Source: Globodera rostochiensis (taxonomy: Eukaryota; Nematoda; Chromadorea; Rhabditida; Heteroderidae). Taken from it: a stretch of DNA of 64,000 nucleotides. Location: contig JAEVLN010000001.1 of assembly GCA_018350325.1 (NCBI GenBank), positions 168,501 through 232,500 on the forward strand. Reading direction: 5' to 3'. The first letter of the stretch is position 1. Each line of letters begins with the position of its first letter. This document shows, piece after piece, positions 23,262-35,000 of the stretch. Both the position numbers and the translations under genes were made by a program. The notes under the pieces were generated by a model. The model did not search any database. It was given only the letters and a program-made list of their open reading frames with translations, and was not told where the DNA came from.

Positions 23262-23945
23262 GTTCAGTTCCGCCGTTTCAGTGCCGCTACTTCAGTTCCG
23301 CCGTTTCAGTGACAGTTCCGCCGTTTCAGTGCCCTACTTCAGTTCCGCCGTTTCAGTGCCGCTACTTCAGTTCCGCCGTTTCAGTGCCGCTACTTCAGTT
23401 CCGCCGTTTCAGTGCCGCTACTTCAGTTCCGCCGTTTCAGTGCCGCTACTTCAGTTCCGCCGTTTCAGTGCCGCTACTTCAGTTCCGTTTCAGTGCCGCT
23501 ACTTCAGTTCCGCCGTTACCTCAGTTCCGCCGTTTCAGTGCCGCTACTTCAGTTCCGACGTTTCAGTGCCGCTACTTCAGTTCCGCCGTTTCAGTGCCGC
23601 TACTTCAGTTCCGTTTCAGTGCCGCTACTTCAGTTCCGCCGTTACCTCAGTTCCGCCGTTTCAGTGCCGCTACTTCAGTTCCGCCGTTTCAGTGCCGCTA
23701 CTTCAGTTCCGCCGTTTCAGTGCCGCTACTTCAGTTCCGTTTCAGTGCCGCTACTTCAGTTCCGCCGTTACCTCAGTTCCGCCGTTTCAGTGCCGCTACT
23801 TCAGTTCCGACGTTTCAGTGCCGCTACTTCAGTTCCGCCGTTTCAGTGCCGCTACTTCAGTTCCGCCGTTTCAGTGCCGCTACTTCAGTTCCGCCGTTTC
23901 AGTGCCGCTACTTCAGTTCCGCCGTTTCAGTGCCGCTACTTTAGT
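23262..23945. repeat. 28-bp minisatellite of two 14-bp half units
   Basis: About 24 copies of a 28-bp unit made of TTCCGCCGTTTCAG and TGCCGCTACTTCAG. Some copies are shortened, and a variant TTCCGCCGTTACCTCAG occurs three times. Because 28 is not a multiple of three and no frame has a stop, all three plus-strand frames stay open through it, producing spurious 180-330-residue frames. Confidence 0.92.
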
Positions 23946-24434
23946 GGGTCGTTTGAATCGTAATCGGGAAGGCAGGGACTGATGATTAGGGCTGGGATTT
24001 TTAGGGTTTTTTTCCTGCACGTCCGAAAAATGCGTCAGTGATTATTAAAAGTCATGCAAAATATGTTTCTGGAGGTTTTTGGGGATTTTGGGCTCAAAAT
24101 ATCGATGCAAGAAATAGGTTGCGAGACTCCGGAGAAGCCGGCTGGGGATCTCGCGGACGCGCAAATCGCCTCCACTCACCTCTAGATCGAGTCAAATTAT
24201 ACCGCATTTTTGGAGATTGGTGCGCAGGAAGACACAAAATGTTGGTCAAAAATATCCTTTTGGCCAAGTTTAAGTGGTTCAAAAACCGGTTTAAACGCAT
24301 TTCCCGCAACTTATAGTTAGGACTATTTTCCCGATCTCGGCTCGTCGAATCAAAGCGATCGGTATACCATTTAGGGCGTTCACTACAGTTCAGCCATTAT
24401 TTGTTTTTGTTAAGAGATTTTGGTATTTCTACTT

Positions 24435-24843
24435 CAGGGCCGTAGCCAGGGGGGGCGAGGGGTCCAGCCCCCCCCCCCTCCGAAATTTTTTTTGAGAAAA
24501 AAAACCATAGGGGGACCCTATTGTATTGCAAAATTAATAATTGTTGGGCCAATTTTCTTAACAAATTCCATCAAAAACTCGAAAAGTTTTCCTGGCGGCG
24601 CCTATCGGCACCGCCGACCCCTCCCATCCCCCAGAAGTTTTCAAAAAAACTTGTATTTTTTAAAAATTCGAAAATCGGCGACGATATTCACGGAATTTTT
24701 AAACAAATTCACGAAAATCGAACTTCTTTTTTGTAAAAAACTGCTTAAGAAAAATACATTAAAACGCAAAAATGCACCCCTAAGAATTGATTTTTTGGAT
24801 TGCCCCCCCCCCCCCCCCCAAATTTTTTCTGGCTACGGCCCTG
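24435..24843. mobile_element. hAT-like MITE with CAGGGCCGTAGCCAG ends
   Basis: Perfect terminal inverted repeats CAGGGCCGTAGCCAG and an exact 8-bp target duplication TTCTACTT (24427-24434 and 24844-24851). It contains the GGCGGTGCCGATAGGCGCC core in reverse orientation at about 24594-24616. No coding capacity. Same family as 2219-3609. Confidence 0.9.
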
Positions 24844-24851
24844 TTCTACTT

Positions 24852-26187
24852 TATATGGTACTGGAACAAAAGCGATCAATTCATATACCAATTGATTCCT
24901 CTCGACAAGAAAGTTATAGCCCCTTCAAAACAAATATAACAGACATTTATTGCAATTGGCTATTATGATGGCCAAAAGACAATGCCATTTCTGAAGGCTG
25001 AAATAAATGGCAGCCAAAAGAGGAAGGACGAGAAGGGAATGGAGGGTGGGGAGGGGGGGGGGGGGGAGGGGGGGGGGGAGGGGGGGGGGGGAGGGGGGGG
25101 GGGGGAGGGGGGGGGGGGAGGGGGGGGAGGGGGGGGGGAGGGGGGGGGAGGGGATGGACGACGGCTTATCAGATTTTGCTGACATTATGCCCTTTAAAAT
25201 GTGCTAAAGGGAAAGGGGGGGGGGAGGGACGCTAAAAGGAGGATTTCTATCGAAAAACCAAAATTGGAAATAATGCGAACGGAGGTTGTCTGTCATTTGT
25301 CACCTTGTGGGAGTTCTAACGAAGGAAGGGGGGGGGAGGGGGGAGGTGCGGAAAGGCAAATTCTCATCATTGGAATGCAACAAACCCGTAGGGTGGAGGG
25401 GGGGGGGGAGGGGGGAGGGGGGAGGGGGGGGCAACGAAACATTAGGGGCGAATTGACTGGACACGAAAATGCCAATTTTCCCCTTGGGCAGCGTCATTAA
25501 ATTGGGTTTCCCGCAAAGTTAAAGAGAGTGAAATGGGGGGGGGAGGGGGGGGGGGCGGTGGTCGGATGGCTTTAAGGGAAGTGAATGAGGGACAATTAAG
25601 AAGGGAAAGAAGTAGCAACAATGGCCATTCCATTTTTGGAAAGGAGGAGAGAAACACCTTAAGGGGGGGGGGAATTGGAGCTGCATGCGGCTGCTTCCAA
25701 TTTGATTTGATCATCCAATCAGTACATAATTACTTATATAAATATGTTTAGAGATTTGTCACCCCACGGAACCGCTCTAATCTCCATTATTAGTGTGTTT
25801 GTAGTCCAAATAGCTGATTTGATTCTTTACTCTTTTTAATTAGAGAGAATAAATCCGCAAATATTAAAAATTGTGTTACTTTGTATTTGAATTAAATTAA
25901 TCAAATTCAATTCATTAGGCAATTAAAATATCGGGGGCAAAAAATGCAGAGATTAATCTGCTGACTCTGGAATAAGCGGGCCGGGGAAAGGAAATAAGTA
26001 AAATAAACTTCAAAAAGCCTTTAAAAATACCCCAACTTTAGTACTAAAAATGCCGACGGCGAACAATTGGATTTCGGTGAGGCACAAAAGTAAAAAATTT
26101 AACCAAAAGTTGTGAATATTATATTATACGTTTAGTTTTCCCTATTGTTTTTTGAATGATTGAGTCTTTTTAAGTTCTTCATCTTCA
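24852..26187. other. Intergenic, with G-rich tandem blocks
   Basis: No gene seen. 25047-25156 is a near-continuous run of (G)n separated by single A residues; similar blocks lie at 25328-25345, 25396-25432 and 25534-25556. Strand asymmetry is extreme, with G-quadruplex potential on the plus strand. Confidence 0.55.
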
Positions 26188-28085
26188 GTCGTCTTCCTCA
26201 TCCTCCAATCATCTTCCTCATCATCCAATCATCTTCCTCATCCTCCAATCATCTTCCTCATCCTCCAATCATCTTCCTCATCCTCCAATCATCTTCCTCA
26301 TCATCCAATCATCTTCCTCATCCTCCAATCATCTTCCTCATCCTCCAATCATCTTCCTCATCCTCCAATCATCTTCCTCATCCTCCAATCATCTTCCTCA
26401 TCCTCCAATCATCTTCCTCATCCTCAATCATCTTCCTCATCCTCCAATCATCTTCCTCATCCTCCATCATCTTCCTCATCCTCCAATCATCTTCCTCATG
26501 CATCTCCCATATCAATCATTCCTCATCCTCCAATCATCTTCCTCATCATCCAATCATCTTCCTCATCCTCCAATCATCTTCCTCATCCTCCAATCATCTT
26601 CCTCATCATCCAATCATCTTCCTCATCCTCCAATCATCTTCCTCATCCTCCAATCATCTTCCTCATCCTCCAATCATCTTCCTCATCCTCCAATCATCTT
26701 CCTCATCCTCCAATCATCTTCCTCATCCTCCAATCATCTTCCTCATCCTCCAATCATCTTCCTCATCATCCAATCATCTTCCTCATCCTCCAATCATCTT
26801 CCTCATCATCCAATCATCTTCCTCATCCTCCAATCATCTTCCTCATCATCCAATCATCTTCCTCATCCTCCAATCATCTTCCTCATCCTCCAATCATCTT
26901 CCTCATCCTCCAATTATCTTCCTCATCCTCCAATCATCTTCCTCATCCTCCAATCATCTTCCTCATCCTCCAATCATCTTCCTCATCCTCCAATCGTCTT
27001 TCAATCATCTTCCTCATCCTCCAATCATCTTCCTCATCCTCCAATCGTCTTCCAATCATCTTCCTCATCCTCCAATCGTCTTCCAATCATCTTCCTCATC
27101 CTCCAATCATCTTCCTCATCCTCCAATCATCTTCCTCATCCTCCAATCATCTTCCTCATCCTCCAATCGTCTTTCAATCATCTTCCTCATCATCCAATCA
27201 TCTTCCTCATCCTCCAATCATCTTCCTCATCCTCCAATCATCTTCCTCATCCTCCAATCATCTTCCTCATCCTCCAATCATCTTCCTCATCCTCCAATCA
27301 TCTTCCTCATCCTCCAATCGTCTTTCAATCATCTTCCTCATCCTCCAATCATCTTCCTCATCCTCCAATCGTCTTCCTTCTTCATCCTCCAATCGTCTTT
27401 CTCATCCTCCAATCATCTTCCTCATCCTCCAATCATCTTCCTCATCCTCCAATCATCTTCCTCATCCTCCAATCATCTTCCTCATCCTCCAATCATCTTC
27501 CTCATCCTCCAATCGTCTTTCAATCATCTTCCTCATCCTCCAATCATCTTCCTCATCCTCCAATCGTCTTCCAATCATCTTCCTCATCCTCCAATCGTCT
27601 TCCAATCATCTTCCTCATCCTCCAATCATCTTCCTCATCCTCCAATCATCTTCCTCATCCTCCAATCATCTTCCTCATCCTCCAATCGTCTTTCAATCAT
27701 CTTCCTCATCATCCAATCATCTTCCTCATCCTCCAATCATCTTCCTCATCCTCCAATCATCTTCCTCATCCTCCAATCATCTTCCTCATCCTCCAATCAT
27801 CTTCCTCATCCTCCAATCATCTTCCTCATCCTCCAATCGTCTTTCAATCATCTTCCTCATCCTCCAATCATCTTCCTCATCCTCCAATCATCTTCCTCAT
27901 CCTCCAATCATCTTCCTCATCCTCCAATCATCTTCCTCATCCTCCAATCATCTTCCTCATCCTCCAATCGTCTTTCAATCATCTTCCTCATCCTCCAATC
28001 ATCTTCCTCATCCTCCAATCGTCTTCCTTCTTCATCCTCCAATCGTCTTTCTCATCCTCTAATCATCTTCCTCATCTTCATCTCT
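26188..28085. repeat. 20-bp minisatellite, about 95 copies, with higher-order duplication
   Basis: Tandem 20-bp unit TCCTCATCCTCCAATCATCT with C/A and A/G variants (CATCATCC, CAATCGTCTT). The variant pattern from about 26995 recurs about 519 bp later (from about 27513), so a block of many units was duplicated as one piece. Open frames of 584 and 712 residues over this region reflect stop-free repeats and are not considered genes. Confidence 0.93.
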
Positions 28086-29029
28086 TGCTTCCAATTTATA
28101 TTCGGCTTCGAGATGCCTTGGCCTTGTTTACTTCCTCCACCTTCTCAAATAATTTGCCAATGTTTCATTCGAGTGCCCCCCCCCCTCTCCCCACATTTGC
28201 TCCTCTCACATTCTTTGCTATTTGTGTCCAGAAATTTTTGTGGGTTAATTAATGAGAAGAATAATAGGGGGGGGGGGGGGGGGAATTGCCAAAGATGAAA
28301 ATCAAATCAAACGGATGAGAAACGTCCCCTGGAGGGGGAGGGGGAGAAGCCCACATCCTTTCATCACCTTTCAAACTTCCGCCTTCTATGGCTAGTCCGC
28401 CCGCCCTTCCATGCTTTATTGGTCGGGCGGACAAACACTCCCTGCCTCCCCCTCTCCAAATGCATTCGCTGATCTCAAAAACGCAATATCGACGGACCCA
28501 TTCATCGGCTTCTTAACATCATTAGGAATAAGCAACATCAAGAGCAAAGTCAACATTGAGAGAGAGAGAGAGGAGAACAGTTGAAAGTCGGCCTAGGAGA
28601 GGCATCGGACGGATGAAACCCCGGGGGGGGGGGGGGGGGGGGGACGGCGGTGTTGAATGAATGAATGTTACAGCCGACGGGAAACGGACGTTCTCATCAT
28701 CCAGCGACGTACCAGCATTCTGCGGGTCACCTGCTGGCCACCAGTCCATTATATCCGTGCTCCCTCATTCCCACCCCCCCCCCCTCCATTGTTCTTTATT
28801 GCTTCTTGCACGTTGCACTTCCGTCCTCGCTAGATCAGATTTCGCATCGCCAGAGGTGCTCTCAGAAGTAGCGACGATCAAAGTTGGCTCCGTCAATGCG
28901 ATCCGGCCGGGTCAAATCAATTCCCCCCCCCCCTCCCACTCAATTAGGCACAAAGTTGCTTTGCCATTTGCATTAAAATATAAAACATCTCTGAGAAACG
29001 CCAACCTTTATCAGTTCAACAAAACCTCG
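28086..29029. other. Upstream region of the myosin gene
   Basis: Intergenic between the 20-bp array and the myosin start codon. Contains (G)n at 28267-28282 and 28623-28642 and an (AG)n run near 28560-28572. The myosin promoter should lie here; no specific muscle enhancer motif was identified. Confidence 0.4.
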
Positions 29030-32000
29030 ATGTCGTCTGTTCTTAACTCTTACAAACTCGATCCGTCGTGGCCATTTTTACGCCAAACCGAGGCCAAAGT
29101 TAGCGTAAAAACTCCAATTCAAATTAGCAAAGCAATTAATTATTTTCAGCTTCTGAATGTGCAGCAGCAAATGGCGGCCAATTTCGACCCGAAACGAAGT
29201 GTTTGGGTGCCGGATTCGGAAGAGGGTTTTTTGGCGGCCAAAGTGCGCGCGACAAAAGGAGAGACGCATTTGGTGGTGAAGACGGCGGACGGAAACGAAA
29301 GGACGCTGGCGAAAGAGGAAGTGCAACCGATGAACCCGCCCAAATTCGAAATGGCCGGTTGTCATTGTCATTAACACTAATTAACACTAATTTGTTGTTG
29401 GAATTGAACCATTTCAGAGGACATGGCCGAACTGACCCATTTGAACGAGGCGTCCGTTCTGCACAATTTGAGAAGACGATACGACCAAATGATGATTTAT
29501 GTGAGGACAACAAAATGATTTAATTGTTTTTTATTCTGATCAATGCCATTCACCTTACATTATTAGACTTATTCTGGCCTTTTCTGCGTTGCTATTAATC
29601 CGGTAATTTTTTATTTATAATCACTGAATATTTATTTTTCTTTTTAGTACAAACGTTTGCCAATTTACACCGAAACTGTTTGCAAAATGTACATCGGTTA
29701 GTTTTGACGAGAATTTACAATTTACTCAGATTAATTGGCATTGGCATTATTCCCAAGGCAAACGTCGAAATGAAATGCCCCCACACATTTTTTCGGTCTG
29801 CGACGAAGCGTACCGTAACATGATGAATGACCGTGAGAACCAATCGTTGCTGATCACCGGCGAGTCGGGTGCAGGCAAGACAGAGAACACGAAGAAGGTC
29901 AGTGAATATAGACGGCATCAACTGCCTGATCAGTTAATTGTTCATGCCCTTATTTGATCCGGTCGTGCACTTCTTTCTCTTGCTTCATCCCCCCAGGTGA
30001 TTTCCTTTTTCACTGTTGTGGGGAGCTCTGGAGGGAAGAAGGAGAGGCAGAGGTCGAAGCTGGAAATGACTGCTATTTCGGGAAAGGACTCGTCTTTGGA
30101 GGATCAGGTGGTCCGAACCAATCCGGTGCTCGAGGCGTTCGGTAAGCTTTTGGAGAATATGCAGAACGGCACTTTCCGTTCTGCTTTCACTTCAGGAAAT
30201 GCCAAAACCATCCGTAACAACAATTCATCCCGATTTGGCAAATTCATCCGCATTTACTTTAACAATGCCGGAAGACTTGCCGGAGGGGATATTGAACACT
30301 GTACTATTCTTTAAATATACAAATCAATTCTCTGTATAACTAAGATCTCTTGGAAAAGTCGCGTGTGATCAAGCAACAACCCTCTGAGCGTTCCTACCAC
30401 ATTTTTTACCAATTGATGTCGGATGCCATTCCCGGCCTGAAGAGTCTTAACCTCCCGAATCCCCCGACCCCAATTCATTTCCCATTCAGCGAAGCTGTTT
30501 TTGGACCGTCCAGTCCTTTCGTATCATTTTGTTGCCCAGGCCGAAGTGATTATTGAAGGAGTGGACGATCGGGAGGAGATGTTGATCACGGACGAGTCCT
30601 TCGACATTATGATGTTCCAAGAGTTAGAGAAATTCGAGCTGTTTGCCTTGACGGCTGCGATCATGCATATGGGCGAAATGCGCTTTAAGCAAAGACCGAG
30701 GGAGGAACAGGCGGAAGTTGATGATGTTTCAGGTGTGGGGGAAGTGATTGCTTTGCTAAAAGCTTTCCAGAGGGAGAATTGGCTTGCAAATTGTTCGGCG
30801 TTGACCCAGAGAAATTCGTTACGGCTATTCTGAAGCCGAAAGTGAAGGTCGGCTCCGAGTGGGTGAACAAAGGGCAGAATTTGGAGCAGGTCGGCCGCAG
30901 CTGGGCTTTTATCTTCGCCAACTTTTGACTCTCTGCAGGTGAACTACTCCGTGGGTGCGCTTGCGAAGGCTCTTTACGCGCGAATGTTCGCTTGGCTAAT
31001 CCGTCGATGCAACGCCAGTCTGGACGCGAAGGATTTGCAGCGGGAAATGTTCGTAGGGGTGCTGGACATCGCCGGATTTGAAATATTCGACCTGAACAGC
31101 TTTGAGCAGTGTAAAGCAATATTTAAACGTACAAATGTTGCGTTTATTTGTTAAATGAGTTAAATGAGTTTTTGAGTATCATTTTTTGTTACTCCTTCAG
31201 TATGGATCAACTTTGTCAACGAAAAACTTCAACAATTCTTCAACCATCACATGTCCGGAAACAATGTCAAAAGCTGTGATGAAATGATAACCATTTTAGG
31301 TTCATCTTGGAGCAGGAAGAGTACCAGAGGGAGGCCATCCGTTGGGAGTTCATCGACTTTGGCCTGGACCTGCAGGCGTGCATAGAACTAATTGAAAAGG
31401 TAATTTGCACGTAAAAGACTCGGTGATTACTTCATTTAGCCGTTGGGAATCATTTCAATGCTGGATGAAGAATGCATTGTGCCTAAGGCAACGGACAGCA
31501 CTTTTGTGCAAAAGCTGTACGACCAGCACCTCAACAAACACCCAAACTTCCAAAAGGCAAAGCCTCCCAAAGGCAAACAGGTAACCGCTGGGTAAAGCCC
31601 TGCGAATATGCCTTTTTGATAGGCGGAAGCGCACTTTTCTGTCCAACATTATGCTGAAACTGTCCGATACAGTGCCAAGTCTTGGTTGGAGAAGGTGCCG
31701 CCACAAATCCAATTCCTTCAATTCCCATGTCCCATAGAACAAAGACCCATTGAATGATTCTGTGGTCGCCATTCTTAAAACCAACCGGAAAATGCGGCTA
31801 ATGGATTCCATTTGGGCAGATTACCAAACTCAGGCGAGCTCGGCTTCTTTTGGAAGTTTTACTCAAAACGTTCGGCTTTAATAAAGGAAGATGTGCAAAA
31901 ACAGGAATTGCGTGGAAAAGTGTTAAAAGGGAAGAAGGGTAAGTCGAGCACTTTCCAAACGGTGTCGATGATCTACAGGGAATCACTGAACAAGTTGGTT

Positions 32001-35000
32001 AAGGTGAGTTGTGCTGTTTGGCGAAAAAGGCCATTTCAAGTAAATCCGACCAAACACGCCCTCCCCAATTCCGTTAAAAGATGCTGAACCAGACCCACCC
32101 GCATTTCATCCGCTGTATCATCCCCAACGAACAGAAGTGGTCGGGTAGGATAGAGGCTAATCTGGTGCTGAACCAGCTGACTTGCAACGGGGTCCTGGAG
32201 GGCATTCGAATTTGCCGCAAGGGATTTCCAAATAGAGTTACTTACGCCGATTTTAAACAACGCTACGCCATTCTGGCAGTCCAAGAGGCGATGGATCCGG
32301 ATCCGAAGAGGGCCGGGGAGGCGATGTGTGAACGAATGGAAAGGGACTGCGCGTTGAGGGGGGACGGCTTTCAATGCGGGACTAGCAAAGTTCAGTGGCG
32401 AGGACCCAACCATTCATTTTCATGCAAACATTTTGTCCTAAGATCTTTTTCCGGTCTGGAGTGCTGGCCTCCCTGGAAGAACTCCGAGATCAGGCACTGA
32501 GTTCAATCATCGTCCAGCTTCAAAGGATCTGCCGTTACCATCTCGCGCAAAAGGAACTGAAGCGTAGACTTAACGAGAAGGTCGGCGTTAAAATTGTGCA
32601 GCAAAATGTGCGGAGATGGTGCACACTGAGAAGTTGGCCGTGGTTACGGCTGCTTAACAGAGTTAAGCCTCTGATTGAACACAACAAAAAGGTCAACAAA
32701 GACATTTCAATAATGTCAAAACCGAAGTTCACAAACAGGACGAAGAGTTCGAGAGTCTGCAGAAACGCTGCACAAAGTTGGAGAGCGACTTTGTGCAAGA
32801 GGAAAAGCGCCGAAGAGAGCTGGAGGCGAGCAGTGAACAGCTCAAAGCGCAAAGACAGCAGCTTGAACTGGATCTGGTGGGGGAGAGAGAGCGATTGGCA
32901 GAAGCGGAAGAGAGGGCACGGCGAATGGTCGGACGGAAGGAGGAGGTGGAGAAACAGGCAAGTTGGGGAGCAGGTGGATTTGATCAAGAGGGAGGGAGGA
33001 GGGGGGGGTGATTGGTTGATGTTGGGGATTTGATCAAGAGGGTGGGGGGGGGATGTTGGGGATTTGATCAAGAGGGTGGGGGGGATGTTGGGGATTTGAT
33101 CAAGAGGGTGGGGGGGGGATGTTGGGGATTTGATCAAGAGGGAGGGAGGGGAGGGGGGGGGGGGGTGCTTAAATTTTGGGATAGAGGATGGGGGGAGGGG
33201 GGGGGGAGATGGTTGAAGTTGGGGATCAAGAGGATGGGGGGAGGGGGGGGGAGATGGTTGAAGTTGGGGATCAAGAGGATGGGGGGAGGGGGGGGGGAGA
33301 TGGTTGAAGTTGGGGATCAAAGGATGGGGGGAGGGGGGGGAGGTGGTTGAAGTTGGGGATCAAGAGGATGGGGGGAGGGGGGGGGAGATGGTTGAAGTTG
33401 GGGATCAAAGGATGGGGGGAGGGGGGGGAGATGGTTGAAGTTGGGGATCAAAGGATGGGGGGAGGGGGGGGAGGTGGTTGAAGTTGGGGATCAAGAGGAT
33501 GGAGGGAGGGGGGGGGAGGTGGTTGAAGTTGGGGATCAAGAGGATGGGGGGAGGGGGGGGGAGATGGTTGAAGTTGGGGATCAAAGGATGGGGGGAGGGG
33601 GGGGAGATGGTTGAAGTTGGGGATCAAAGGATGGGGGGAGGGGGGGGGGAGATGGTTGAAGTTGGGGATCAAAGGATGGGGGGAGGGGGGGGAGATGGTT
33701 GAAGTTGGGGATCAAGAGGATGGGGGGAGGGGGGGGGAGATGGTTGAAGTTGGGGATCAAAGGATGGGGGGAGGGGGGGGGAGATGGTTGAAGTTGGGGA
33801 TCAAAGGATGGGGGGAGGGGGGGGAGGTGGTTGAAGTTGGGGATCAAGAGGATGGAGGGAGGGGGGGGGAGGTGGTTGAAGTTGGGGACCAAGAGGATGG
33901 GGGGAGGGGGGGGAGGTGGTTGAAGTTGGGGATCAAGAGGATGGGGGGAGGGGGGGGGGAGATGGTTGAAGTTGGGGATCAAGAGGATGGGGGGGGATGT
34001 TGGGGATTTAATCAAAAGGGGAGGGCGGAATGTTTGTGATGCTCTCTGGAATGATGTCAATTGCGTGCTCTGCGGATGGATGATAAAGATGGTTGGGACA
34101 GCTAACCAAAGTGTTGCCTTTAACTTCATTCAATTGTGCCTGCCTTTTTTGAGTATAAAATGAGGCAACTTTCTCTAGATGGATGAAATGGCTGAACGGC
34201 TTGGAGAACAAGAGGAACATTTTAATGGAATGGCCAAGTCAGGAAAAAAGTTAGAGCAGGACAATGAAGCACTGAAGCGGCAAATCGTCGAAATGGACAG
34301 CACCATCCGACGCCAGGAGGGAGAAAAACAAGGCAAAGAGTCCCAACTTCGATCCCTTCAGGTGAATGGCACTTTCATTATGAGATTGGGCAGGGTGTTT
34401 AGGACGAGATCGCTGCTTTGGATGAGAACATTGCCAAGTTGAACAAGGAGCGCAAAAATCAGGATGAAGTTACTGCCAAATTCATTCAGTAAAACTATTA
34501 ATTATTCAGATAAATCGAAAGATTATGGACGAAGTACACTCGCTGGAAGACAGATTGGTGCAGATGAACAGGGCTCGACAGAAGTTGGAGCAGTCTCTGG
34601 ACCAAACTGAAGATGCGCTGGAAAGGGAAAAACGGGCGAGACAGGAAATGGTCAAACAGCGACGAAAGATGGACGGGGAGTTGAAGGTGGCCAGAGAGAA
34701 TCTGGAAGAGATTGGAAAACAGAAGGTCGAATTGGAGAACGTCACAAAGAGGTCAGAGAGCTTCATCAAAACTTATTCAATTTTCTGCCGTAACATTCAG
34801 AAAAGAAACCGAGCTGACGACGTTGGGCAGTCGACTGGAGGAAGAGCAGGCGCTGGTAGCACGACTTCAACGGCAGGTCAAAGAGTTGATGGGACACGTG
34901 CAGGAGTTGGAGGAGGAGTTGGACCAGGAGAAGGCGGCAAGAATCAGGACGGAAAAAGCCAGGGCGGACCTGCAGGCAGAGAATGACGAATTGTGCGAAA

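Noticed and set aside
22999..23982. 327-residue open frame over the 28-bp repeat
   Set aside because: All three forward frames are open there, so openness carries no coding information.
26160..28298. 712- and 584-residue open frames
   Set aside because: They run through the 20-bp minisatellite, which has no stop codon in any forward frame; translation is a cyclic Ser/His/Pro/Leu repeat with no independent support.
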